A stretch of 64,000 nt of DNA from Bubalus kerabau (taxonomy: Eukaryota; Chordata; Mammalia; Artiodactyla; Bovidae): assembly GCF_029407905.1 (NCBI RefSeq), contig NC_073639.1, positions 45,856,001 through 45,920,000 on the forward strand, read 5' to 3'. Under the pieces are notes generated by a model. It was not told where the DNA came from, made no database searches, and was given only the letters and a program-made list of their open reading frames with translations. Position numbers and translations under genes: made by a program. Shown piece after piece: positions 52,813 through 64,000 of the stretch. Positions within the stretch are counted from its first letter, which is position 1; every line of letters starts with the position of its first letter.

Positions 52813-54384
52813 AAACAGAGATACAGATTGTGAAGGGAAATAACCAGCTCTGAAAGGATTTCTCCTACATTTACTAAAATGGTGAAAATGTTATTTACTT
52901 TTTTAATGTTTATTTTTATTTATTTAATAGTAGCTTAAGGGTCAAACATAACCAAAAATGGACAGAAGGAGGCACAACGTTTACTGAGAATGTAATTTCA
53001 GTTTTGAACCTGATCATATTGTCCCTGGAAATTTCTAGCTGTAGGTGGGTGGGGCTTAGGGTCAGATATGTCATTTATTTTGCTTCTATTTCATTCAGGT
53101 GTGATGAACATGGTATTACTGAACTCATAGCATCCTTGTAGTAGAAGCATTGATATACATAAAATGTTTAAAAGTGACTGGCAGCTAGCTGATAGTCAAT
53201 GAACCTTAGCCATTATTATAAATAATATCACTGATATCAATAAGTATACTAGACATTTAAATAACTAGATCTAGAATGGAGGATAGAGAGCAGGTCTGTC
53301 CACACACATTGGGGAAAAGTCAGCAGAGATGATCATTAAATCTATAGGAAAAATGGGTTTACCCAGAGAGAGTGTCTACAGATTGGGAAGAATTGAGATA
53401 GAAGGGAAAAAAGGAATCTTCTGGGAATATTTATATCTATATTGTAGTTACTAAGAGTTTATTCAGTTAAGGAGGCTAAGAAGAAATGGAAACAGTACAG
53501 GCCTTTTGGAAAGGAAATCATAAAGATGGTTAAACTAAATGAATTTTAGTTGAGTTGGGAAATATTTACAGGAATTTGGTCACAAAATATGATTTTAAAA
53601 AAGCAGGAAAAAATACTTATTTATATCAAATAACCCCTGTAGTCAGTTATATTTTCTCCTATGAATGGGTTTTTGGCAATATTTTATAATTTATATTTTT
53701 ATGTAATTAGAATGCATGCAATTCCCATCTCCAGATTAGTCCCCCAAACCTTAAATTTAGGTTTGGGACAGTATGGAGGGCGATTTTTTTTTTTTTTAAA
53801 TCTTAGAATTAAAATCATACTGTCTTAGATTTGTCAGGAAAGCAATGTTTGTTTACTGAATGTGAATGCATTAATAAATGAATAAAATTTATGAGATTAC
53901 CCAAAAAAAGCATTATGTAAAAATAATGTGCTCTAAAGAAATTTCTTGGGAGAAGGGGATAATTTATGTTAAATGTTGTTTCTGTTTTCTTAGTAATTTT
54001 GCTCTGGCTCCAAGCTGGACCAAACAGAAGCTACTGTGAAGCCCTGTTTTAGATGGTAGTTAGCAATTCCGTTATCCTGGACACATCTGTCAGGAGCTCA
54101 TCCTCACCTGAGTGATGTACTTCCCACAGCACATCCTACCTGCCCCCCATCCACCATCCACCCACCCCTCCACCAGACTTCACTCTATACCATCTTCTCC
54201 ATGTATATCCAGTGATGTTCTTCAGTGATGTCTGAGTGTCTGCTCTGGGTACCTGTTGATGGTTTGGTGAGTGAAACACTTAGTTTATTTTTACTTTTAA
54301 GGATACATGTTTATCACATAGTGTTACTGTAGCCAGTATCTTCCCATGTGAAATTTACAAGTTTTCCCATAGGAAACTTGCTTC
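52813..54384. other. Mostly unassigned sequence with a MIR tail
   Basis: At 53150-53222 TTTAAAAGTGACTGGCAGCT, CAATGAACCTTAGCCATTAT matches the 3' end of a MIR in sense. The rest is unrecognised, AT-rich DNA. Confidence 0.4.
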
Positions 54385-54795
54385 CTCATCCTACCAGCTC
54401 CATGACCTTGAAAAAATTATTTTACCTTTCTGTGCCTCAGATTCTTCATCTGCAAAATGAGAATTAAAAGCATAGTGTATATATCAGGTAGCACTACTGG
54501 TAAAGAGCCTGCCTGCCAATGCAGGACATGTAGGGGATGCAGGCTTGATCCCTGGGTCGGGAAGATTCCCAGGAGGAGGGCATGGCAACCCACTCCAATA
54601 TTCTTGCCTGGAGAATTCCATGGACAGAAGAGCATGGCAGGCTACAGTCCATGGGGTCGCAGAGAGTTGGACAGGATTGAAGTGACTTGGCACGTACCTC
54701 ACGACACATTTGCATCATGCACATCACACACATTTAATGTGATGTCGAACAGAATATGTGCTTTGTAAGTGTAAGCTATCATCATCGGTATTTTT
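54385..54795 (+). mobile_element. MIR SINE, sense, split by Bov-tA
   Basis: The left part is TGACCTTGAAAAAATTATTT, CTGTGCCTCAGATTCTTCAT, CTGCAAAATGAGAATTAAAA. The right part after the SINE is TATGTGCTTTGTAAGTGTAA, CTATCATCATCGGTATTT. This is the second MIR in the window interrupted by a Bov-tA. Confidence 0.78.
54486..54700 (+). mobile_element. Bov-tA SINE, sense, inside MIR
   Basis: CAGGTAGCACTACTGGTAAA head, GATCCCTGGGTCGGGAAGAT, GGCTACAGTCCATGGGGTCG, ending GTGACTTGGCACGTAC. The head is modified and the spacer after the A box is longer than usual. Confidence 0.9.
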
Positions 54796-54972
54796 AAACA
54801 CGGTTTTAAGTACTCAAAGACAAGTAAGATATATTTACTCCCTGCCTTCAGGAAGCTCACACTTCAACAAAGGAAATTGACGTTTAAGCAAATCATGGAA
54901 AATACAGCATCACTAGCTGCAGAATTGGAACACAAAGCATTTAGTCAGGTTTGCTTGGGGTTGTAAACATAA

Positions 54973-55105
54973 ACCCTGGAGAAGGAAATGGAAACCCACT
55001 CCAGTATTCTTGCCTGGAGAATCCTGTGGACACAGGAGTCTGGTGGGCTGCTGTCCATGGGGTTGCACAGAGTCGGACACGACTGAAGTGACTTAGCATG
55101 CATGT
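54973..55105 (+). mobile_element. BOV-A-type SINE, single monomer, sense
   Basis: Starts CCCTGGAGAAGGAAATGGAA and ends GTGACTTAGCATGCATG. It is one Bov-A unit without the CAGCAG tail. No TSD was identified. Confidence 0.85.
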
Positions 55106-55765
55106 ACACTTGGGGTTCTGTGGTTGTAGGGGATTCAGATCATGTGGTACAAGAAAGGGACATCTTTACGTGCTAGTTGAGAGATTAGCTGGCTTATGTT
55201 AAATTATGTACCAGAAAGATTTGTGTCGAGTCTTACTGATAAGAATGGAGAAATAAAAAGGACAATCGTGGTCCCACAGATGCCTGAGGAATGAGAACTG
55301 GCAAAGTGGAAAGGCACATTATCAACACATAAATGTGGAATATAAAGTGAAAATAGGAAACCATGGATGCTTTTCAGGCACAAATGATAAATCTTATGAC
55401 TCTGAAAATGTTTTTGTGTTTTGCCATTGTATCGGGAAAGACAGTATGGTAATAGGAATAATATGATAATGCATTAAAAAAATGAATGTAAGCTTGAGAA
55501 TTAAACATAAAAATGTGTTGAAATATACAAATTATTGTAAAAATAATACATTTTATATGCAGATGCTTTATATAAACTACAAGCCCAGATATTAGTATTT
55601 TAAAATTTCATAGAACTGAACAATACTATCTTTATGTACTTATTAAAAAATAAATATTAAAATGCATATTTGACACTGTATAGTCAATCTATGATTTTAA
55701 TCAGTTCTTCAAGTTTTTATTTGCAAAATGTTTTTACATTTTCTAGGCACTATTTACTAATTAAT
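55106..55765. other. Unassigned AT-rich sequence
   Basis: No repeat or exon recognised. Confidence 0.4.
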
Positions 55766-55767
55766 AA

Positions 55768-56152
55768 TGAATTGATGCTTTTGAACTGTGGTGTTGGAGA
55801 AGACTCTTGAGAGTCCCTTGGACTGCAAGGAGATCCAACCAGTCAATCCTAAAGGAAATCAGTCCTGAATATTCATTGGAAGGACTGATGCTGAAGCTGA
55901 AGCTCCAGTACTTTGGCCACCTGATGCGAAGAACTGACTCATTGGAAAAGACCCTGATGCTGGGAAAGATTGAAGGCATGAGGAGAAGAGGACAACAGAG
56001 GATGAGATGGTTGGATAGAATCACCGACTCAATGGACATGAGTTTGAGTAAACTCCAGGAGTTGGCAATGGACAGGAAGGCCTGGTGTGCTGCAGTCCAT
56101 GGGGTTGCAAAGAGTCGGACACGACTGAGTGACTGAACTGAACTGACCTGAA
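55768..56152 (+). mobile_element. BovB LINE 3' fragment, sense
   Basis: Starts at GAATTGATGCTTTTGAACTG and ends CTGAACTGAACTGACCTGAA. It holds a clean 109-codon open frame (55807-56136) for the C-terminal region, close to consensus, so it is relatively young. It is the last sizeable LINE in the window. Confidence 0.92.
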
Positions 56153-59100
56153 AGATGAACATGTTATTTCCTTACCAATTATTAGACTGAAAGATTTTTC
56201 TCCTTATAGATATTTGACATCAAAAAAGATAAGTAAGTTCAAAAAATTTTTAGCAATAACATTTAAAATTTTCTATCAACTCTCATGATGTTTCTCTGGC
56301 CAGTTCTATGTCATTATTTCCCTCGGAGTAAGTTTTGTTTCTGGATACAAATCCAATCACAAAAGTGCATCCTAAACCAAAAAGTAAGCCAATAATTACC
56401 CACAAAGCCCCTCTGGATTATGTGTGCCTACTCTTCAAAAAAAAAAAAAAAACAGGTGTTTGAGAACTAAAGAGATTGTGTCTGATGGGAGTAAGGAATC
56501 GGCCCTGGGTTATAATCCTGGATCGTCCATTACCATCTCTGCATAGTTGGCCAATGATTTAACTCCTCTGCCCTGAAGATGATCACAACTCTTTGAAACT
56601 TATACTGGTAATGAAATATCCTCTGATATTGGAAACTGTTACTCAGATACTTGGAGGGATACCCTTTTTTCCTAACTCCAGAAAATTGTTTCCAGATTTT
56701 GAAGCACAATTTTATTCACCATAAGTTATTATTTTTTGATGAAGAAAATGCAAAACATGTTTACATGGATACCATGTAAACATGACTCCAAAATTCTTCC
56801 CTGCCGGGAGATGTTTTGACAACTAAGTATGAATATTAGAAATTCAATTTTGAAGAATCAAATACTTTGAAATAAATTTTAAATAAAAAACAGCAAGGTA
56901 TAATTTGGGGCTTGATTTGGTTACTTTGACTCATATGTCCTAATTACTAGCTGCTTTTCTTTCAAAAGCTCTTTTAAAATATCCATAATAATGTATTTCA
57001 ATCCACTGAATATTTTTTGAGTTAAAAAAACTCTGAAGGTATGTTAGCAATGTTATAAATAATTAGCAGAATAAATGCTATAGAGGATGTGGAATATTTT
57101 TAATACACACATGAACATACACAAACACAGAAACACAAACAATATTAAATAAAAAAGAACAAAGACATGCTTATCTCTTTAACACAAATAGCTGACAGAA
57201 TAATGCACATAAAACAGACTTGAAAGGCATTTAAGATACAAACTAAGTATAGTTATAAACTCAAGAGTGCATTTAATTTAAAGACAACCCCAAATAAAGA
57301 TGACAAATGTCACACTGATTATCTATACCAAACCTCACTGAGAACTAAGGCACTCATTTTCAAGACAGCTATGTAAATGTCGATATGTTATCTCTCATCT
57401 CAGAATCACATAGAACTCAGTGTCACATGTGACTGCCATTCATGACTCAGACTTCAATAAAATTGTCCTCTGATAGTTGAGAGAACAGGCAAGTCTAATT
57501 TAGGAAGGGAAAAATGGTGGCGGGGAAGAGAGACACAGGGAAAGCAAGAACATATAGCTCATAATACTACAGGTTTCCATTTTCATAAGAATCTCAACAA
57601 CCTTACAAATAATTTTCATTAGGCTATTTCCTTGTAAATCTATATATATTTACACAAAAGTGTTTTTAGATACGGGTCATCTATACCCAATAGCTTCAAG
57701 TTTAAATAAACACATTTTTTTCTTTTTGTAATACAAAATTCTTGACAATAAGATGTTGGGGAGTGGAGAAGGTGATGTTTACATAAAAAACCTCTAAACT
57801 GCATTATATTATCTCAAAAAAAAAAAAGAAGAAGAAAAATGGAAAACAAGCATACATTAATTTATAATCGATTTTGGTTCTGATTCTTACCTAATAGTCT
57901 TTCTTATCTATTAATGTTGGTAATATAAGGAGTGATAATTAAAATATTATGATTATAATACACAGCTTCCTAAATGAAACAAAAAATTTTTTTTCTTTGA
58001 TTTAGGAAATTCAACAAAAGTGTAGATCCCTCCAAAACACTTTCCATCTGAAGTAAAATACCCTCAATGAATTTAGGTGTGACAATGTAAATGTTTAAAT
58101 AAAATTTTAAATAGTAACATTCATTTTAAGAATTTTTATGAATAAATTCTCAATTGACAGGCTTGTAGATATGAAATTACCAGCTTGTTTTAAAATACTT
58201 TTTCTTCAATTTTTTTTTTTGCAGTTTAAATGTCAGATGCTATTTAGCTGCTGACCAAAAATATACTGAATGATATTTGAATAAACTCTTATCCAAAGAA
58301 ACAGATTCTAGAGATATACCATAATCATGTAGAAGGCAACAATTTAGAACTACTAAACTGTGTTATTTGTTAATGGACTTACTCTTTGAAAATAGAGATC
58401 TAAATATTGATTGATTGTCAAATTTATGGACAAGCACAATTTATGAAACTTAAGATTTTTTTTGAGAAAGGAAAATATTTTGAGTCAATATTTAAAGAGA
58501 TTGTTGATGAACGTTATCAGATATCTACTTTAAATTTAAATTTGAATGTCTTGAGTTAAAAATTGTTGGACACAGAGATATAACTTTTAATTGTCAGAGT
58601 TATCCACATACTCAGATTATTTCTAAGTTGAAATGGATCAAATTCCACATGCTTTAAAGAAAACATCATTCCTAATCATCAGAATAGAGGTTTCCAGTTT
58701 AACCATTCCTTCAATTTCTATTTATTCAAGATACATTCAATAAATACTTGTTCAACTGAATGAATGCATAACAGAATTAGTGAATGTCTTGAGATAAAAA
58801 AAATTTGGAACTGAATACTGAACTTGATTTTTCTGCACCAAGTGGAACCCCAATGCATAAACTCACTTCTTTACTTTTTAAAGAAGAGAAAATGTTGCCT
58901 TATGTTTTAACTGATCATATTACATTTCCTTTCATCATCCCAGGAGAGAGTCCTAGCATCCACATCCTTCAGGTGAGAAGACAAGAGACCAAGGGAGACG
59001 TGAACAAAGGCAGGAAAAGCTAGAATCCTGGTTTTGACTCCCTCCCAAGTGGTTAATCCACTCCCCCACATTCCAATTTACAATAAAATGAAATTGGCAC

Positions 59101-60270
59101 ATGAACCTGAAAAGGAAGAAAAAAAAGAAAGAAACATGACCAAATTGTGATGAATTCAGGCATATCCAATGAAGTAACAGTGCATTTATGCATATCCAAA
59201 AAGGAACTTGGTTCTGAAATAGAAAAACTGATGAATACCTAGTAGGGAAAAAAGACAATTAAAATATAATCTGGACGTGCTCGAGGGTAGAATTAAAATA
59301 GAAAATTGACTTGCGTTCATTCTAAAGTGACTTAAAGAAGGAATTCTGATGAGCAAACATATTAAAGATGGAAGAGCCTTCCTTTTCCTACAGAAATTCT
59401 GTAAATTGTACATGGAGGAATATAACAAATTTGCAATTATTGAATCAGAATATGCCCATGATGCAGAAATACAGCTTGACAGAAAATTTTTACTTCACTC
59501 TAGAAATTCTTAGTCATTTTTTTGTGGTTATTAAGAAGACTCTGAGACTGTCTTGTCTTAACTTTGACAAAATGAACTGTGTTCTAAGTGACCTCAAAGT
59601 AAAATCTCAGGAAAGATTCTACTTCTCAAGTCAGAAGTAGACGGGTTAGCATGAAATAAAAGCCAAAAGGTGAGATGAATGAAACTTTACATAGCTACCA
59701 TTAGAAGCATAATATATAAAAAATTGCAAAAGAACAAGAAGAGAATGTAAAATGGTGAAGCAAGGAGGAAAAAAAAAAATATATATAAACACAAAAATTC
59801 TTATGATCTAGATTTATGCCAGGCACTTTCCTACTTGCACTGGATATTTGGTCATTTGTGTTAGTCTCTGGGCTTGAATATCTTCATTTTTATGTAAATA
59901 TGTTTGAACCTTCATGTACTTAGAGTGCCATATGATATCTATGAGTTGTTTGAAACACAGAAATAGAGAAGTATAATTTATTGATTAGTACCTAATAGAA
60001 TCCCCAATGTCATGATCTAGTCCAAGCAACATATTATGAGGGTGAATCCCTTTTAAAATATCTGACACAACTGTCAGAAAACATTTAGTGCAACCCCAAA
60101 TTTTCATTCAGAATATCATGATGATTCATTTATACTTACCCATGTTTAATGCTGGTGATTAAAAATAAATCATTTTTTAGCATTGGAACACTTTGCATGA
60201 AATGTACTCTACTTTTAAGCAGATGTTTATATCATTTGATTTCCTTTAATAAGCTTATTTAGAATTCATA
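56153..60270. other. Repeat-poor AT-rich sequence
   Basis: No young ruminant repeat in 4.1 kb. A weak MIR core (GTAAGGAATCGGCCCTGGGT to GATTTAACTCCTCTGCCC) lies at about 56495-56585. A-rich tracts occur at 56438-56453 and 57817-57838. Possible MIR-like traces near 58970-59060 are too weak to assign. The open frames at 58805-59023 and 59368-59640 have no recognisable domain. Confidence 0.5.
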
Positions 60271-60271
60271 C

Positions 60272-60402
60272 ACCTGGAGAAGGAAATGGCAACCAACTCC
60301 AGTATTCTTGAATGGGAAATCCCATGGACAGTGGAGCCTGGTGGCTACAGTCCATAGGGTCACAAAAGAGTCAGACAAGACATAGTTACTAAACAACAAC
60401 AA
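60272..60402 (+). mobile_element. Bov-tA-type SINE, 5' truncated, sense
   Basis: Body only: CCTGGAGAAGGAAATGGCAA, CCATGGACAGTGGAGCCTGG, AACAACAACAAAGAC tail. The tRNA-like head is absent. It is the only young SINE in the last 7.8 kb. Confidence 0.88.
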
Positions 60403-63400
60403 AGACTTCATATAAAATTTGTGGGACTTAACCAATAAACTCTCTAAAGTTCATAGTATATTACTAATAAACCTTACATCATCAATTAAAATCGGCAATA
60501 TAGAATATGTGTAACTAATTCAATCTATACACCTACTCATTTCATTTCAATTAGAGGAAAATGGAATATTTACCTGAATTGCACCTTATTATACACAACA
60601 GAATTGCAGGCTCTCTAATAAATAAACTCTTACCCAGTCTAAAACAGGTTTAAAGACCCACACATACCTTTTAAGGCATTAAAGTATTCAGTTTTGTTTA
60701 TATTTCCTAGGCTGATAACTCTAGGATATGATGAGATAGGAAATAGAAAACTGGGAAGAAAATCACATTGTATAGTTTTCTAATTATTTTCAATAATGTT
60801 TTTTTAATGGTATTGTCAACGTGTTGTATTAAAGTCATCCTGTAGGGTTATTATGTTGTTAATGCTTCTCTTCATTTGCTCTATTTATTACCATGACCAC
60901 CAAGATATTTACAGCATTTGCAAAGTTATGATTGCAGAATGTTAAGACTACTGTATATTTAAGCAGAGCATTAGTACACTCAATTTTGAAACATTAAATA
61001 TATTCAAACTGCAAAATTTTATACAAGAAATTTTAATGTGCAAGTTTGAGGAACTAAAATGGCTTAATTTTAGAATATATCTTAAAGCACTGTCTAAATA
61101 TTAAGATGATCATCTTTGTAGAAAGACAAAGTTGCAAGATTTTTAGTTTCTCATCAGTACTCTCTTCAATAAAATAAGAAATGAACACTTTTTGGAAACA
61201 TGTATGCCTGGAAATGTGTTACACTGTGGAATTTTTAAAGCAAGTTACTTTTCTGCTCTTCGATATGGTTATAACAGCAGCTGAGCTGATAAAACACAGT
61301 GCAAAATGAGGAACAAAATTAATAGTTATATTTCTACATATGCCCTAAACACTTAGTGAGTGTAAGCTTGGAATGTTGAAAATGTTAATGATTTTAGCTA
61401 AAAAAGTTATTTCTACTTTATTACAAGTGTATCATGCTAATGTATACACTGAGCAAAGGAGGTCCTTGTTGAGTAGAAACAGCTGGGTTTGCTTGGAACT
61501 ACACGTAAGTACTTTTTTGTTTGTTTCTCATTATTATTAGTTTTAAGAACTATCTCATAAAAATAAATAAAGATCTTTGTCTTTTTTAAGAACATGTTTT
61601 ATGTATGACTGAAGTTTTTACAACATCCGAAAAAGCCATCCGATGTTAGATTTAAAAATAAAATCAAAAGCATTTTCTGACATAGTACACATGAAAAATT
61701 GGAAATTCCAATATCTTCAATAGAAGTTGTAGAAAGTGTATGTCTCCTTGGAGCCTGACACCCACTTAACACAGCAGAAAATAAGGTACCATATACTGTA
61801 AACAAAAAAGTACAGTAAAGGACAGTTGTAAATTTACATAAGAATAGTTCATAAACATTTTGGTCTTTCCATAACAGTTTTTATATAAAATGAATAAAAA
61901 AACCTTTAGACAGCTGTCATCACTCTTGTTTGACCACATTTCACTTGATGCACACATATATATTTATATAACAATATATTGATGCACCGTTACATGGATA
62001 TTATACTATGATTACTGCTTGTAACTGAGATGTGCATTATCCAATCAACATTATCCATAGTTGAAATACTCTTACATTTATGTATTCTTGTCATGTTGTA
62101 TCTATAAAAACATGAAAATATAACTTTACATTATTTCAATTATTTACATTAGTTCAAGCTTGACAGAGAAAAATTGATAAGCTACAATTTGTAGAAGAGT
62201 AGGCCCAGAGGTACATTAAATAGCATTGATTGTATATTGTCATCTTTTTCATTTTTAAAAATCATTTTAAGTATAATATGGAAACAATTAGTCTGCAATT
62301 TGGTCATTCTAGCGTTGATGATTTAAACTTAAAATGCACCTCCAACATTCCTGATGAGGAGAAATGCACTAAAATTATATTGTTTTATCCTGGAATTTGT
62401 GATTAGGGACAGCTAAATTTAAGGAAGAATATCATGATACCTCACACCACCACTTTCCATGCAAGTGATTGCTATTAAGACTCCACATTTCTCTTTCCCT
62501 TTGTGATACATAATAAATAAGAATGTTTTCAAGACAGTAAAACACCAAGTGCGTGCCTGCAGAGATAGCAAGAATAAAAATATTAAAAATTATTACTAAA
62601 TGTTAATAATTTTAAACTCTGAATTAATTATATTGTAAAGGGCTTCAGTGGAAATAAATGGTCTTTTATGAAGGGAAAGATAGATCCTTAAAATTTCTCA
62701 ACTAGAGAAATACAAGATCTTTAGTCATGCGTTATAGATATGTGTTTTAGCCACACTGGGCATTTTAAAATAGCTATTCCACCCAAGAAATAAAAGTATA
62801 AAAAATATTTATTTTAAGGTCATTTATATTGATGACAATTGGAAGAAACTGTATTGCAGGTGACTCAAAAGTGCTTAAATTATTCATAATATATAAGATT
62901 TATGCCAGCTCTTAAAATTTTAAAAACAAAAACACAGATTTAGTTTATGGAATTTGATCAACAGGCATCTATCTACTTTCAAGGCATTTCTAATTTTACC
63001 TACAACTGATACTTCTCTCTCTCAAACACTTTAAAATGGAACCTCACATACTCTGGTATTTGTTTTTTAAGATTAGCTTTTTAAATATATTAGCATTTAT
63101 CTACAGAGATTAAATGCTTTATATATGAGAAGACATACTAAAAACAGGTTCAGATTTTGTTTTGGGAGTTTATACTTTAAGAACCTCCTAGTCTTCTTTA
63201 AAGCGAGCTAATTTCTCTGGGAACCTAACAATTTAATAGTCTTTGAATTCACTTGACTTATTGATGACCAAACTGTAGCTAAGTAAAATTAATTGGACCA
63301 CTTGCAAATAAAACAATAGAAAAATGTTTATTTCAAATGTCAAGCACTGCCAAGTAATTTTATATTAACACCAAATGTTAAAGAATAGGATACATTAAAG

Positions 63401-63700
63401 TTTTAATAACAATATTAAATTACTACAAGATTGACTCTTCTGTTTTCTTTCCTTAGCATGTACATATTTGGCTTTGAAAAATATGTAACTGATACCTAAA
63501 GCCTTTTAATCACTTCCCACTTAGTTTAATTGTTGTTGTCTTATCCAACCAATATGGAAGCAAGTTTACTGAAAAGCCAGTTTGTTTGTGAAAATACCTA
63601 AAAATATTTTTTTAATGTTTTTTTTTTCCCTTTTTCTTATAAAACATGTCACATCTTGATGCAGTTGATGTCAAGTGTGCTTAAGTCATTATGAATCAAG
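60403..63700. other. Repeat-poor AT-rich sequence; possible 3' UTR or conserved non-coding DNA
   Basis: I recognise no interspersed repeat here. If the exon candidate at 63704-63890 is real, this would be its 3' UTR side on the minus strand; TTTATT strings (AATAAA on minus), for example 61417-61422, could serve as polyadenylation signals. There is no direct evidence of transcription. Confidence 0.4.
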
Positions 63701-63703
63701 AGA

Positions 63704-63890
63704 CTAACAATAGGACTGCAGAAACGAGTTTGTTGTCTGTACAAAGACGTCAGTGAAATTAGAGTACTTCCGTGTGAGCTGTGCGTGTCCACCAAGCTTT
63801 GTCTGGAACTGGAGTAGAAAAGGATGTTGTGTTTCTAGGTAACCATTCTTTACAACTCGAGATGAATTCCACATATGTAAGAACTCTTGG
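63704..63890 (-). other. Candidate terminal exon, minus strand (weak)
   Basis: On the minus strand a CTTTTCTTTCAG acceptor-like string ends at 63891. From 63890 one frame runs 43 codons to TAA (63759-63761); another frame runs to a TAG at 63701-63703. The stretch retains at least five CpGs in an otherwise CpG-poor, AT-rich region and has balanced base composition, as coding DNA often does. I do not recognise the protein in either frame, and no upstream exon is visible because the window ends at 64000. It could equally be chance. Confidence 0.25.
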
Positions 63891-64000
63891 CTGAAAGAAA
63901 AGTCTTCAAGATACTGGATGCCTCTCACCACTTTGTCAATAAACACACAAGAAAACCATTGTGTAAGGCACTCAAAAGGTTCTTATCAATCATGAGAGAT

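Overview
The window is repeat-dominated nuclear DNA from a ruminant, most likely a bovid such as cattle. The evidence is its repeat content: dozens of tRNA-derived Bov-tA/Bov-tA3 and BOV-A2 SINEs, about thirteen BovB (RTE-type) LINE fragments, young bovine-type L1 3' ends with the same 3' UTR, two or three CHR-type cetartiodactyl SINEs, and older mammalian repeats (L1M, L2, MIR, MER5A, MLT1A, a Tigger/MER44-like element). No host protein-coding gene can be demonstrated. Essentially all long open frames lie inside LINEs, an endogenous retrovirus or SINE arrays. Family names come from recognising consensus phrases by eye, without a database search, so boundaries are usually good to about 10 to 30 bases unless a target-site duplication (TSD) fixes them.

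Layout. 1-4.62 kb: 5' part of a young antisense L1 whose 3' end lies left of the window. It carries the N-terminal ORF2 endonuclease frame (open to the edge), a broken ORF1, a long 5' UTR with an internal four-copy repeat, and the 5' terminus. 4.7-9.85 kb: SINEs, L1 3' UTR scraps and a 1.5 kb BovB. 9.85-17.8 kb: mostly unassigned AT-rich DNA with a MER5A, several BOV-A2 copies with clear TSDs, and a solo LTR with a 4-base TSD. 17.8-19.1 kb: an old repeat interrupted by a twin-primed (inverted) L1 that also carries extra 3' sequence with its own AATAAA and poly(A), bounded by a 14-base TSD. 20.4-25.9 kb: nested SINE, BovB and L1 insertions. 26.18-32.05 kb: a degraded provirus with two LTRs, a gag/pro-like remnant, and BovB and BOV-A2 insertions in its 5' LTR, its interior and just beyond its 3' LTR. 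32.2-41.5 kb: MLT1A, then old antisense and sense L1M elements broken up by Bov-tA, young L1, BovB and CHR SINEs. 41.6-56.2 kb: mixed SINEs, MIR, L2, a DNA transposon, BovB and L1 pieces. 56.2-64 kb: almost free of young repeats, AT-rich, with a possible terminal exon on the minus strand near 63.7-63.9 kb.

The region works as a layered record of insertions rather than as a gene cluster. The nesting order can be read directly: BOV-A2 inside BovB inside LTR; Bov-tA inside MER5A and inside two MIRs; young L1 inside an old repeat. No RNA gene, CRISPR array or bacterial-type system was seen.
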